A DNA stretch of 64,000 bases from Bactericera cockerelli (GCA_024516035.1 CM044959.1:19240525-19304524), one strand, 5' to 3'; counted from the first letter of the stretch, positions 47,624 through 61,182 are shown. The notes: generated by a model from the sequence alone, not told the origin. Program-made: numbers and translations.

Positions 47624-47710
47624 CAATGAATTAGGGGTGGTAAAGGTTTCACAACCACAGCATTTCTTAGCGTACGTCCAAATCAGAAGCTTTTGAAATT
47701 GTTTATTTAA

Positions 47711-47992
47711 AACCGACCTCAGTAGCTTAATCGATAAGGCGGCGGATTTGTAACCTGGAGGTCGGTGGTTCAAGTCTTGGTTTCAGCGTAGATTTGGTAA
47801 AGCTAGTTTGAGTAGTTGTGACATCACGAAAATGATTAACACATATATGATAACTTTTTTTTGGGTGCTTAATGTGCCTATATTTACCTATCTCCTTGAT
47901 TTCTGAGGTTTGATGGCAGAGATTGCCTCAGGCAATAATCACACCCTTTGTCAATATTATTCTTGTAAATAAAGAGTTATTATTATTTCTTC
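47711..47992 (+). repeat. tRNA-derived SINE, family A, longest copy
   Basis: AACCGACCTCAGTAGCTTAA, TCGATAAGGCGGCGGATTTG, B box GGTGGTTCAAGTCTTGG, the GTAAAGCTAGTTTGAGTAGT body and AACACATATATGATAAC. After a short A/T-rich stretch comes the module ATGGCAGAGATTGCCTCAGG and CTTGTAAATAAAGAGTTATT with a TTA-type tail. It defines the family's 3' end, also seen inverted near 29,955-30,045. It lies 87 bp downstream of the LINE tail. Confidence 0.75.
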
Positions 47993-48922
47993 AGCTGTTG
48001 TTGTTTATAATCACTTGCCTCATCCAGGTAGGTATATCTCCTTTCAGATAGATTTCCGTTGGAACAATATACAGGAGTATTTTTCAGTGTTTACAAAGCT
48101 GATTGTTGACTTTCAAGTGGGGCTAAAATCATCAACTTCATCATTACACACGTATTAATGTCACTTTTGTAGAACAGAAAACCCATCTCCTTACCCTGAT
48201 TGTGTTACTACTTCATTGAATTTGAATAAATTCAAGAGGCAAACCCTTTGAATTCTCGTTGGAGACATCTTTGTTCATCCTGAATGAACAAACACAACGA
48301 GCAGTCTCCTTAATTTGATTCTCTTCTAGATGACTTCCACCAGTTCTACCCGGGTTTGATGATGAGTTTGTCGTTTATAGTTTTCTCAACACAGTTTGTA
48401 TTCAGAAGTAATCGTTTTCCAAGTAGGTATTACCAGAATATTGTGCACAACATTTTTTTTTTTTTTAAATAACACCACGTAGCATAAAATGTACGGGACT
48501 ATGGTAATGACATCAAGTGAGGCTCTTGATTAAAGAAAAAATCTATAGCTCAATGGCTTTAATAAAATTCAGAACATTATGCAAAAAATGCATTTTACTA
48601 TTTGAATATATCTACATAAGTATAAGACCTGTTTGACTTCTGGAGTAGCGGACTTTTTCATGCAGTCTTTTCTTGCAGCATTAATAACACATAGGTATGT
48701 ATTAGGTAGGTACTTTATTATATTATTATCAAACCCATAGATAATTTATAACACTAGCTTCAGTACAGTCAATGTGAGGATCTGAATACGTACAATTTCC
48801 AGATTGATGTAACCTATGAAGAATTGGTATCATACCTGCTTGGCGTAAAACTGAAATTTAGGGCATATTATTACTAGCGTTGTGCAAATTCCTCTAATAC
48901 TAACCTGATAAAAGAAAATAAA
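47993..48922. other. No gene or recognised element
   Basis: AT-rich sequence before the gap, with no convincing coding frame. Confidence 0.45.
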
Positions 48923-48960
48923 GCCAGCATCGATGGCGCGTTAAATTTACCGGTCAACGT
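48923..48960 (+). repeat. 5S-headed SINE start, cut by the assembly gap
   Basis: GCCAGCATCGATGGCGCGTT, then AAATTTACCGGTCAACGT matches the 5' end of the 5S-headed SINE, and then the Ns begin. The contig therefore ends inside a repeat. Confidence 0.75.
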
Positions 48961-49060
48961 NNNNNNNNNNNNNNNNNNNNNNNNNNNNNNNNNNNNNNNN
49001 NNNNNNNNNNNNNNNNNNNNNNNNNNNNNNNNNNNNNNNNNNNNNNNNNNNNNNNNNNNN
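48961..49060. other. Scaffold gap, 100 Ns
   Basis: Exactly 100 Ns, the conventional size for a gap of unknown length. The first base after it corresponds to position 11,621 in copy 1. Confidence 1.
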
Positions 49061-49849
49061 CAAGTTTAACAATTTTTCTCACATTAACTTTTCTTGGAAT
49101 GTCGTTTGAAATGTCTGTTAAAGTATTATTTACAATATATGCATCTTTGCCAGCATGCATTCTGAATCAATATTTTAAATATTACACCAACCTGGTGTTG
49201 TTGTAAAATGATAAATGTAGATATATTATATAATATCATGGAAATGAAATATACGTAATGCATAAATACATCCTGTTGGGCGATCATTAATAAATCTTTA
49301 TTAATTCATCATAACGTATTGTCAGATAGAAACCATCCATTGAACGTTTTCTTCATCTTTTCTTCTCCTCGGCCATTTTCTAGTGAGTCAATCTTTTCAT
49401 TTCTCTACCTAAGAAGAATAAGAAAGCTTTCTTATGAATTCACAATTGTGTCACATTAGATAAAGCCCCATTATTTATGTGGGGTTGGGCTTTTATTAAA
49501 TATGTATTTGATTTCAGTATTTAGAATATTGTGTTTGTATAAATATTTACATCTGCTTGACATTTGATAATATTAATTGTATACCAGGATCATAATGTAT
49601 TAGCTATTTAGGACTCATATTTATTAGATGTGTTTCCATACGGGGTGGTATCATTTCAGTTTGTCTTGGCTTATGATACAATTATTTTTATTCACATTGA
49701 ACAAATTGAACTTAAACTACGATATATTTCTTGAGAACTTCTTTTTATTTCTTTTGGATTCGACTTATATTCATGGAAGTCCATTTATATTGATTGAGGT
49801 AAGGATTATTTTAATATTTAGTTTCCTAGCTCTCGGTTTGAAAATCTAT

Positions 49850-49990
49850 TTAAAAAAGCTTCCACCATCATGCGAACAAGCTCTGGGTAGTGCCCTGAGA
49901 TTTGATAACTGATGCGATTGAGGAGTCTACTGTTTCAATAAATCTTTTTTCAAAACTTTGGTCAACCTCTTCCTTATGATTGAGGTTGTT
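49850..49990 (+). other. Segment replaced relative to copy 1
   Basis: Between shared anchors (TTGAAAATCTATTTAA and ACGGCTTGATGCTGTATGG) copy 2 has ~165 bp, including CTCTTCCTTATGATTGAGG. Copy 1 has unrelated AT-rich sequence (12,413-12,520). Part of the copy 2 version resembles the family B SINE tail. Confidence 0.55.
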
Positions 49991-51692
49991 ATTCTGACAC
50001 TCCTACTTCCACAATTATACGGCTTGATGCTGTATGGTGTGCCAGACCTTCCAAGCCTGTTTAGTACGCTAACGATGGGTATCATTGTCTTTTGCCTGAC
50101 ATAACCGATACTGTATCTGTTGAACGTTCCTCCAGCAAGCCAATACTATTTTTACAAAAACAACAAGAAAAAACTATAAATTTCCAATTCATCCTGTATA
50201 ATTATTTAAATCCAAATATTTGCCAGATGCTCCACAAGACAGAGGAACAGGAGCACACGACAATCCAAGGAAGAAAAATCATAAAGATACTAATCTTATT
50301 AATAAAATCAAATAGGATCCCAAACAATCCCATGGTGAACCATTCAATGAAGCCTTGGAAACCCTCACCATATACAAAGAAAAGAAAAGTGTCTTATTGT
50401 TGTTGATATCAATATCATACTTCCATTCCTACTATTATAACAAACATCAATAGTAAAATTTAATAGTCATAGTTAGTAGCAGCATGTCTTGGAATTCAAT
50501 TGAAATATTGGTTTCAAAGAAAGTATGAAGTCACAAAAAAAACAGCTAAATATCTATATTTTGGGATTAATGTCTTTATTATTATTATTATTATATTTAG
50601 GTGTGTGGCCCCCCGCGAGGAGTGGTGATGAGTCAAAATTTATTACAGTTTCGGTCGTTCTGGGGAATCGGGTTGTGAACGCCAAGCACACAGTAGGAGT
50701 ATCCTTTCTTTTCAGAAGTTCAGAAACTAATGTCGAATCAATCGCATGAGCTTTCCTGTTTGTGTTGTAAACACCGGTGTAGTGAATGTGAATTTGAAGT
50801 TAGCAAGCATTCATAATTACAAATAAGTTACTTGTTTAAGATAAAATATATATAAGTACAAATTATATTAACCTTATTCACATTTTCACATACAATCACT
50901 GAAATTTTAAATCAAGAGTATATTTAGTGGAGACGCCTAAACACCTTGGAGTTTAAAGCCAATTGTCTGCACTAACTGTTCAAATTTTACTTGAATATTA
51001 GGTATACGGTTCCGGGGTCATAAATGTGAGGTGTACGAGGAAGGGTTTTAGTGGGGTTCGGATATCCGCGTGCCATGATATCAATCCCACACCCCCCAAA
51101 GAAATAGTAGCTTTGGAGGTCTTATCGAAGATTTCCAACCTCTTAGAGAAAAAAAAACTCTACAAAATTTACTTGGCATGCCACAACTCCCACCCCTGGT
51201 ATTCACAGGAAGACACATCAACTGAAAAATGATATAAAGATATTTTATTTTTACAGTATTTTAAAAGAAAGTTTTAGTTGTGTTTCCGTTTTTTTAATTC
51301 CTTATATTTATCGCTCGTTTCCGCGATAAATAATATTTCTATGTTTTTATTGATATTATTTATTAATTTCTTGTGTTAGTATCCGAGGAAATAGTTGTAG
51401 AGAACAAGAAATATTAACTCGTCTATAATATTGTAATTTATATTGCAAAACTTCTATGTATAGATATAATAATTAGGTATATACCTACTACTATTGTATT
51501 ATCATCTCCTTAGTTATACTGCGGAAACTTTTTAACTGTGGGTTATTTATCTGTCTACCTATTGGAAAGTGTAAATTAAGCATAGAAGATATTTTTTTTA
51601 ATGTTTCTCTCAGATAAATACAAAAATAAACACATTCAATATTTAATGTTCTTTTATAATTATGTATAACTATAATTACAATATAAAAAGAA

Positions 51693-51838
51693 GTTATCAT
51701 ATTTGTGTTAATGACTTTCGTGATATCACAACTTTTCAAACTCGCTTTAGCAAATCCAAACTGAAACCGAGACTTGAACCACCGACTTCTAGGTTACAAG
51801 CCCGCCTCCTTATCGATCAAGCTACTGAGGTCGGTTAT
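51693..51838 (-). repeat. tRNA-derived SINE, family A (copy 2)
   Basis: The counterpart of 14,613-14,755, with a better-preserved head (AACCGACCTCAGTAGCTTGA) and B box (GGTGGTTCAAGTCTCGG). It differs from copy 1 at several positions, for example GGTTACAAGCCCGCC against the copy 1 ATTACAAGCCCGCC. Confidence 0.75.
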
Positions 51839-52387
51839 AATTACAATATATGTTATGTGGTACACATACCTATTAGGTTTAATTAAAAATCAGGATCTTT
51901 GCAATTCTTGATCACTGTGACTGTTACAATAATATTTCTTTTTATTGTTTTTGTTAATATTTGCCAAGTAGATAACATATTTGTTTTTTACTGTGTCGAT
52001 GACTTTATGTGTGAAAATTTTGTAATCCTTGATGGTAAATTTTATTTATGAAACATACATATGATTATATGAGGATCTTGTTATAAATTTTACAGCAAGA
52101 CATCATAAAATATCCATTGCAAAAATTGCACATAAATTCGAAATAAAACATTGCCATCATTCTCGTCAACGTCTTTTGTATTCGTAATTTACATTTCTGC
52201 ATTTTTTGCCTCCTCGTTTTTGTCCCTCGCTTTCTACCAGACGACATCCATGAAGAGAAAATGTAAAATGCAAGAGAAAGGGAAGAGTAGGAGGAGAAAA
52301 GAAAGAGAGATAAGAAATTTAATAATAGTATACACAATTTGTTAACAAGAAGAAAACACAAGGAGGAGAGAGAGAGAGAAAGCTTGG

Positions 52388-52401
52388 GTTGCCAGGGCAA
52401 C
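52388..52401. promoter_or_regulatory. Candidate X-box (RFX-binding site), copy 2
   Basis: GTTGCCAGGGCAAC, identical to the copy 1 site, just downstream of a shortened GA repeat. The function is unproven. Confidence 0.45.
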
Positions 52402-52769
52402 GGGTAGTTGTCGCCTATCACCCTGAAATCCTCTGCTCATCTCTCCCTCCCTCTTCCCTCCCTTTCATCCCTCTCTATTTCCAACACTTTTTTGTTGTCT
52501 TCTCCTTAACAATATAGACAATGTATGTGCTTCCTCCCTCTCGCTAACCCAAGTGTTTGTGGTAAATCGTAGAGCTGTGTCAAGGCAGGACATTTCGTTA
52601 TGAGATGTATGGTTAGATTTACTATAGTAAAGAAAAGTGGCTCAGAAAGTGGATCAAAGAAGAAGAGTGACCTGTGAGAAAACACATATTACCGATTCTT
52701 TTTTTTTTTTGATTTGCCAAATTAGAAGACTAAAAAGAACTGCTACCTCTTTATACAATTTTTTATATA

Positions 52770-52945
52770 CAGGTGCAGTCAAAAGGTATAATTAATTAAA
52801 GATAAACTATCTTTTTATACAATTTTCCAACTGTTTTTATATCATGTTATCAAGGGTGGTGCGGAAGAGAATGCCAAAGGCATTATCACCACCCTTGATC
52901 AAACTTTGTTTATCTATAATTAATTATACCTTTTGACTGCACCTG
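52770..52945. mobile_element. Mariner-type MITE, 176 bp, copy 2 only
   Basis: The ends CAGGTGCAGTCAAAAGGT and its reverse complement extend as ~38-bp inverted repeats (through TATAATTAATTA and AGATAAAC) and are flanked by TA on both sides. The centre carries GGAAGAGAATGCCAAAGGCA, resembling the SINE-tail module. The immediate flanks (TACAATTTTTTATA / TATAAAAAATTGTA) are themselves inverted, so it may sit in an older palindrome. Copy 1 has no such element at the matching place (about 15,800). Confidence 0.8.
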
Positions 52946-53458
52946 TATATATAAAAAATTGTAAATAAAGATTGATCTAAATTGTTGAAAAAAAAAAGCA
53001 GAGTTGGTAGAAAGAAGTAAAATATATACATGGATTTCGTCTTGAACTTCAATATTTCAGCACCAGCTCGGGTGGGATAGAGCTCACCAACAGCCGGCCT
53101 CTTAGAAATGAGACTGGCACTCCTGGTCCTTATAAAATATACATAGCTTACAGTAACTAATCGTAAAGGACTAAGCCGAGTAAGCAGTGTGCTTGCCTCC
53201 CTCCAGCCCCCACGCAGACCTCCCCGCCTCCACACAGCTACTTGGAATTCATGAGATGATATGAAGGAAAGCACCAGGATAGAACTTTCTGGTGACCCAA
53301 GCACGTTCGGGTGTGGATACATAATATTTATTCCTTCCAGAATAAATAGTTTGCTCTCGACAAAAGCCCTCAGCAGCTTTTGATATGATGGATTTGGGGG
53401 TCTCTTTCTCCCTCAACACCCCACGTGGTTTGATTTATGACAGCGTTGCTTTCCTTAT

Positions 53459-53727
53459 GACTTCTACTGTTCTAAAACTATATATGTGGCGCTACTTTCT
53501 CCTGACTTTTACTGTTCTAGAACTGTGTGGCGCTAGTTTCTTGTGACTTTTACTGTTCTAGAACTATGTGGCGATACTCTCTCTTTAGACTTCTACTGTT
53601 CTAAAACTATGTGGCGATACTCTCTTTAGACTTCTACTGTTCTAAAACTATGTGGCGATACTCTCTTTAGACTTCTACTGTTCTAAAACTATGTGTTGCT
53701 ACTTTCTTTTGACTTCTACTATTCTCA
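53459..53727 (+). repeat. VNTR, ~41-bp unit, 6 copies plus partial (copy 2)
   Basis: Same unit as 16,368-16,677, with one unit fewer and with three consecutive TGTGGCGATACTCTC-type units not seen in that number in copy 1. Confidence 0.9.
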
Positions 53728-54674
53728 AAGTATAACTTCCCAGATACAACTAAAATGCTTCCAATATATATTTAGAACCTCCTTCCACTTCGATCACCCT
53801 GTTCTCCGATGTAAAGAATTTCCAGATACTATTTTACAAAGCGATAAAACCTATTGGATTTCATGTCATAGACAAGTATCGATACTAAAACACATTTTTA
53901 AAAGCGAAATAAACCAGAAAACACGAATCTCTTGCTAAGAAGAAAAGACACAAGAAACAAAGCAAGAGACACATAAAAACCACTTCAAGTAGAGATAATG
54001 TTTATTATAGTTTTTATTGTGGTACCAATAAAACGGGACCTTACTGTATTAAGTTAGAGCTTTCGTCAGCAACGTATTAAGTTAGAGCTTTCGTTACTCT
54101 GTCCTATATTAAAATTATGTTTCTTATATCGTATTTTAAACAATGTGAGTGTATTTGTCATGATGTCTTTTTGTACTGATCAAGTATCGTGCTTTCTGAT
54201 GGTATTTCATAACAAAATTTGCATACTGTTCTGATATTCCTAATAGCCGTGTTTAATAACCAATATCCGTGTAGAAATAAATTTAAAAGGAAAGTACATT
54301 CAAGCGGTAAGTACATCATATATTATGTAAGTACAGAGGTATTTGCAACTTGTCAATGTGCGATTTATTTGATCCATCGTCCTTCACCTCCATAGAAAAC
54401 AATCTTGGCTTTAAATATGCTCCAAACATTAACGGAGGTAAACAACCACACATGTACAATGTACATACATTAGTATCTAGGCACTCACACACCCTTGCAT
54501 TGGCCAGTCTAATAATTATTAGACTTTTCGTTAAGTTGAGGGTTCTGAACGAATGTCTTTGACCTGCAAGGCCTTTTTGACATAAGGAATATCGAATATC
54601 ATAATTATAAAATCATCTAATATTTTACCCTACCTTTAGATATTTTTTGAAGCCAATTAGTATTATTTATGACC

Positions 54675-55462
54675 TGATCATGGCTGGTTCATTACAACTG
54701 CGTGCCCAAGCTCTTTCCACCGCCATAGGGACGGTCGTCAGTCGTCAATATTCCGTCACTGTCAACTGATCGGACGAGCGATGGTGGCGAAATATATCAG
54801 ATTGTACTTTTTCAGTAATTATTTTCCAATTTATGACTCGCAGAAAACCATATCACAAAGAAATCGATTTGCCTTTTTGTGTTTAAATTTATTCGCGAAT
54901 GTATTTTATTATTATTTCTAACAATGATCGAATTCCTTCACGTGAAGTCTGTCTGCCTGTGAGCTCTGGTCAGGCTCCGCAGTGCGAGATAATGCTAATT
55001 TGGCGCGGCATTAGCCAAAACCGAGCCGTTTTTATTTTTTTTGCGAACTGTTTTTTATTCGGTTTTTTTTTTGTGTTCGAGTGCAGATTGATTGTTTTGA
55101 TAGTGAGGATTGTGATGATGAGCGTCGGGTTGCAACAGAAGATAAGGTGGTCCTCCATGGCGGTAACATTGAAGCTCTCATCGGACGCATCATCCATGAC
55201 CAGAGAATTCTACTTTACCATCCTTGGTAGAGGAGCATTCAAAATGAGACGGGGCTTTAAATCTCCATTCGCTGGCAACTCACAAAATAAACTAACCACA
55301 GAAAAACCTTTTCGCCTTGGTTGCTCCGAAAATCAACGGATGACTTATAGCCAGATTGAATCTGGCTCGTCATGTGTCAATTCAGACATCCATCGATTTA
55401 CCTTTGCTGGACGCTGCTCAACTTCAGCAATCTTACGAGAACTGTTGTCTAATTAAGTTGAG
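54675..55462 (+). other. Conserved GC-richer block (copy 2), candidate 5' exon or promoter
   Basis: The counterpart of 20,220-21,001. Here a 185-codon frame (54,899-55,456) is open, but it spans a T-run whose length differs in copy 1, and its protein has no recognised motif. It ends at the same donor-like GAG|GTAATT (GT at 55,463). Confidence 0.3.
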
Positions 55463-55528
55463 GTAATTTTTTTCATCAGTAAACTATTATGGCTAACAGA
55501 GGTTTTTTGATTTTTTTTTTTAAATATA

Positions 55529-56230
55529 CAGGGTGATTCAGAAAAGTACCGTCAAACGTTAACCACATATTCTATGGGCTAGTTAAGGAGGGGTCAACTC
55601 TATAAAAGAAAGTGCGCAAATGCCTCCTAACGGAGGTACACGCCCCTTAAGGTGTTTTTAAACAACACTTATACCTGATCAAGAAGCCCTACGTAATCGA
55701 ATCATCGACGCCTTTGATACCATTAGAAATACATTAGGAGGTCTGCATTGAAGCCAGAGGAGCCCATGTGGAACATTTGCTGTAAATCTTATTTCGGCTT
55801 AAGCCCTTCAATTTCGATTTTCAAGCGTTTGTGTTGGTTTGAGAAAAAAATTATTCAGAACATTTTTGTAGACAATGACAGACGTTTTAATAGGGTGAAA
55901 ACCAAATTCAATTACAAGCAACGACTAAAAAGTTAGAACCTTTTTTCTACCATCTGACCCTCCTGAGACCGCCCCTGACATTGGAATGGTGTTAAATTTT
56001 GTGCCAACAGAAAGGTGCTATCTAGTATTGAGAGTGATTTTTTTACCACATTGCGATATCCCAAATAGGTAAGCCGTAAAATGAAAATTTCGATAGTTTA
56101 TAAACACCTTAAGGGGCGTGTACCTCCGTTAGGAGGCATTTGCGCACTTTCTTTTATAGAGTTGACCCCTCCTTAACTAGCCCATAGAATATGTGGTTAA
56201 CGTTTGACGGTACTTTTCTGAATCACCCTG
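55529..56230. mobile_element. TIR DNA element, clean copy (702 bp)
   Basis: The ends CAGGGTGATTCAGAAAAG and CTTTTCTGAATCACCCTG lie within TA dinucleotides. The inverted repeats are ~135 bp (including ACGTTAACCACATATTCTAT and GGAGGTACACGCCCCTTAAG). The interior ~430 bp has only a short frame (55,748-55,936) without motif. Non-autonomous and probably Tc1/mariner-like; the superfamily is uncertain. Confidence 0.85.
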
Positions 56231-56234
56231 TATA

Positions 56235-59200
56235 TAAATAAACAGCATTAATAAACAATTCAACATTATCAGATTACTTAAGATCTCTCCCTCTCCATCG
56301 TCCTGACTCCTGTCTCTGAATCTCCAGAACAGGTAATCCATCATACGGAGCTAAGCAAACAAATCCACCATACGAGCAAGAGGTCTCGAGAAATCTTTCC
56401 TGTTTTTGTAATAAATGTGTAAAAAATTCAGACACCCAAATTGGCTTACTAAATCGATTCCTCACGGGATATTAAATCCAGCAGGAACACAATAGCGATC
56501 TGACAGCAGAATAATACAGTTGTTTAACTTGTACCCAAAATGCCACCCACAAGATTACAGATCCTCTGATCAGATGACAAAGGCTTCTGGTGGAGTATTG
56601 TTGCTTTCATTCACAGATACAATCTATTTCCACCCTCAGACACTTGTAGTTCAGACTTGCAATAATAAATGGGCCTGGGAAACTGGGAATGTGTTCCTAC
56701 AGGTGGCTTCTGTATTCAATTAAAATGTCACACAGAGTAAACATTGTTGACTTCTTTTTTAACAACAGTTTTTTATGATCAAATCTTTTGAGATATGTCT
56801 TAATTCTTATCAATGAAAAAAAAGAAATGTTTAAAATATCCACGGATGATGGAAACGTTTGAATGGAATTTTTGACATGGATTTCTGTTATATTTTACAC
56901 ATTGCAAAAACCTCGGAATTTGATTTCATATAATATCATTCATACATACCACCTAGGTGAGTATTAATCTTATTATTTTCTCACTATCACAATAATTTTG
57001 AAGGATTAAAGTTTTTATTTTTAAGAGGATTAATGTAAGGTTATTTTGATAATTTTATTTCAGAATTAATTAACATTCAATAGTCTCACTCAATAAGTAC
57101 ATCAGAGTAGATCCCTACATAGTAGAACCTTTGCTGAGTTATAGAATGTGCCTGATTCTCAATGAACCAAACTTCGAATTTATAGGAAAACAGCAACATA
57201 CAATACCTGGAATAGAAAAATATTTCTACAATTTTTCATAATTCAGTGATACAACTAATTCATGTGGATTTAAAAGTGATTGTATAGGAAGGGAAAGTTC
57301 TTGTTGTTAGAATCTCTTTCTTGGTATGTATGTATTTTTTTTAGGGAGGGAAAGCTCATGCTGAAAATTGTGGGACTCAGACATGGACCGCCCGGTAACT
57401 AAAACCCGCGGCTCCTGATCAATACTAAACCATACCGTTGTGGGACTGTTAAATATTATGTAAAATATTATTATGTTAAATATTATGTAGGTACAAATTT
57501 TGTAGAACCTTTCTACTTTTTTGTATAACTTGGAACTAATCTTGGTATGTATAACTTATTGAAAAATATCAATAAATAAAAGTGTATCAATATCAATAGT
57601 TGTTATTTCTTCAAAAACTACCTGAATCCTGAAAGTCCTGAGGACATGAATAAAAAATACGAGTATCCACCAAAATTTCTCTTCCTTTTCAAAGAAGTTA
57701 ATGAGTTTCAAATTTGAGCAATCAGGAGACGCTTTCAGGTTCATTAACGCTGAGAAAATTCTTCTCGAATTTGAATACAATTTTTTCGCTGTATAAATAA
57801 AAATAAAGTTTGTTCGAAGAAAAAAATAGTCGTCAGATTTTCCAAAACATTTTTCATTAAAAAGTTCTTTCCTTTCTTTTTTTTTTCGCTTTTTTAATTC
57901 TTGTAAAAATACAAAGTGCTGGAAAGATTCTCAGATGAAGATGGATTGACAAACTTTTCCAGCTCTTTGTAGTGACTGGTGTTGTTGGAATTTGGTATTG
58001 ACTTGAAAAAATGCTGAGCTAAAAGTTGAAAATGTTTTAGATAATGTTGTAGAGTTTACTTGAAAGGGAAAGAGATTTAGAAAAAAGGAAGACTAAAGCA
58101 CATGATTGCTAAGCATGCATAAGGTCGCGTTATACCTAGAAAATAAATTGGTAAGACCTTCTTTTCCCTTATGGGGTAGTTAATCCCCTCAGAATACCTA
58201 GTAGATGTTCGAAAAGATATTCCTAAATAGGAACTAAAGCTTGATGGAACACACATTCAACATAACCAAACATGTAAACAATAACAAATCCATATTGAAT
58301 TATAAGTAATTGTGAAATGTCTTCTGCGGGATCTCATATTTGACAGTTGGCACATTTGTGACATCAGATTTGCAAATTTCAAATGCAAAAATCGTTTCTA
58401 ATTTTGATGTAAAGAAACGGAAGACCAATAAGTTACACTTTCACAGGATCTAGGAAGGACATTGTTTCTTGAAGGATACATTTCCTTTTACTTGTTTTCT
58501 CGATTTTTTAGTTCTTTTTCATACAGCTGTGTTGCTAAAAGTTGCAAAATTTTCAGGACTATTATAATTTACATAGGAGTGATATCAAAATCACATTTGA
58601 AGGCATATTTTTTAACTTTGGCTATCAATTAGGGATCTTTTTATAATTGATTACTCTACTCTACTCTAGATCAATTAGGGATCTACGAGTATGATGTTGC
58701 GTCTTAGGTTCTCCAATATTTCTATTTGGTTATTGCTGACAAATTAATATCCAATGACTTTTCTAATTATTTGATATTTTCAAAAACAAATTTTCAAAAA
58801 ACAAACAACGTTCTGAATGTTCTGATGCTAGTTTATTTTAATGAACTCGTCGGTTCTCTGGACCATGATAATTGATGTGATCAAATAATCTCGATCGAAA
58901 ATCATCCCAGCCCATCATAATCTGTCGCTCTTATACAACTTGAGAAAGTACTAAGACTTATAGAACCATCATAGAAGCCAAATAAAAATGGCTTAGGATG
59001 GTGCTCTGTATACAAAAAAGAAATGATAAATAAAACAAATGATTTATTATTATATTATTTCAATGTTAAGTCTTTATGGTGGAGGGAAAATTGTGCAGTT
59101 CCGACACCAAACGTCTAGGTATGTAATGGTGTTGTCCAAAGGTCTCATGGATTTTGTCTCATAGGCTGTTATGCCCTGCACTGAGCGACGTCTTACAAAT

Positions 59201-60950
59201 CATGTTGCCGATACTGATCATAACATATCCGGTTAGCGAGACCCCCTGCAGTATTTGTTGACACCACTGCCACCATCCCTAGGGATAATACAGGTAATTC
59301 CGAGGAGCATAATGGTCGCTATATCCGATTTGAGAAGAATAAAAATTGTTCAATTTTCCAATTTTGAAATTGAATTTCATAATTTGTCCTTTCTTATTGT
59401 TGTGTTCAAACTCGTGTGGATTTGTGAAGTCACAATGGAAGACCTTTATTGAAAACTTAACCCAACATCAATAAATTACATATTTGAAGGATTTAGTTCA
59501 ATAAAATTATTTTATAGACATAGCATATATATGTTTATCTATATCGTTATTGGTTAGACAATAATTACATCTTCTCATTTTGCATGAAAAACTGCAAGGA
59601 GACAAGAAGTAACACCAGTAAAAACTTTCTGCCTATACAAGAATTGACTTGAATGAAGCGAGAAATCTGTTTCTTACTCAGAAAATCTAATGTATGAATC
59701 TCTAAGCTTATTCAAATTCCAATCCGTTCAGCTTACGATACAGATTACGTTACCTCTTTTCTCTTTTAAACCAAAAGAAACAAAGGGACTACCTTCAATA
59801 CCTGGTGTGGAAAGGGTGCGAGCCCCATTCTCATTGGTTCTGGATTTGATCCATTAGATCCGGACTTTGTATCCGACTGATTAAATGGATCGGGTTTGTT
59901 AAATGGATTAGGTTTCCTCAGTTACTATGCAACATACAAGGTGGATGCGTTACTTTCAATGTAATAGTACTAACAGGAATCCCGTATTGTGCTTCATTGC
60001 AAAAAATTCTTATTTAAAATTCCTGCCCCCGTTTTCCTCTGTAGGTCGGAAATTTCACAGTCGCTTGCTGGCTTTCAATGTAACTTGTGGAGTATCATCC
60101 GATCTACAAAATCAATCTTCTTTTGTTTGTTCAGCTCTTTGAATCTTTATTTTGCAAGACACAAGAAATTTACTCTAGAAGACAATTTGATGTTATATCT
60201 TGTTTTTCTAGACTACCATCTTGTCAGAAAATAAACAAACCTTAGTCTTCTGAGATGACTAATAAAAACATTTCTCCTCCGACTTCACCATCCTGTATTT
60301 AAATTAAATACATCCAGCTCGATTATAATGTTTATATCTCTCAATTAGATTTGCTTTTAACTCAAAATTTCAGCCTCCAACCGGTTTCAAATTTTGTTGA
60401 TTTTTAATCATGATTGATTGTTTCATATTTGGCTTTTGGGCCCCATTCATGATTGATTCCGTTTATTGATTTTGAGTTTTATCGAAAAATTATTCGGTTT
60501 TCATCGATCTCATCCAATGGCATACATATTTATCAGTGAACCTAACGAGCAGTTAGTGCAATTGGACTACCTGGGGGACATATCAAAACTCACCGCACTC
60601 CCAGCTCCACAGAATTAAGAGATAATAGGACCATTCGGAATCTGATAAGTCTGCGAATTGTGAAATTAAGAAATGAGGAGTTTTAGTTTTGTGTACAAGT
60701 TCATTTCATCAAATATCCCGTCATCTCTATTGCTCAGACTGAATAGATGTACATGATTATGTATAGTTGCGTCTACATTAAGCAGTCTTTATAACGGTAC
60801 TTGATGAATATAAGGATTCCTGCACTTGATGCATTTACAAATACATTTTATAAATATTATGTACACATGTGTTCTTCTAACCGCATTATCCCATAATTTT
60901 TCAAAAATATCCTTTAAATTCTTAGGAAAAAGTAAATTATCATAGGTATA
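56235..60950. other. No gene or recognised element (copy 2)
   Basis: Matches 21,715-26,345. A small copy-2-specific duplication (CTCTACTCTACTCTAGATCA, about 58,655-58,675) is the only local structure noted. Confidence 0.4.
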
Positions 60951-60951
60951 T

Positions 60952-61060
60952 TTCTCAAACTAGCTTTACTAAATCTGTGCTAAACTTGGGACTCAAACCA
61001 CCAACTTCCAGTTACGAGTCCGCCGCCTTATCAATCAAGCTAGTCCTTATTGGTCGGTTT
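60952..61060 (-). repeat. tRNA-derived SINE, family A (copy 2)
   Basis: The counterpart of 26,350-26,457, essentially identical. Confidence 0.7.
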
Positions 61061-61182
61061 AATTCCAGGATGTTCCTAAAAGTATACCAATTAATGATGA
61101 AACAATGAAATTTCACCGTACCATCTACTATAAGATCCAGCTGATCCAGTCTAGAAGAAACGTCTCATATCCCGAAAATTCT

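Noticed and set aside
54899..55456. 185-codon protein-coding gene
   Set aside because: The frame depends on a T-run whose length differs in copy 1, where it is broken; the protein has no recognised motif.
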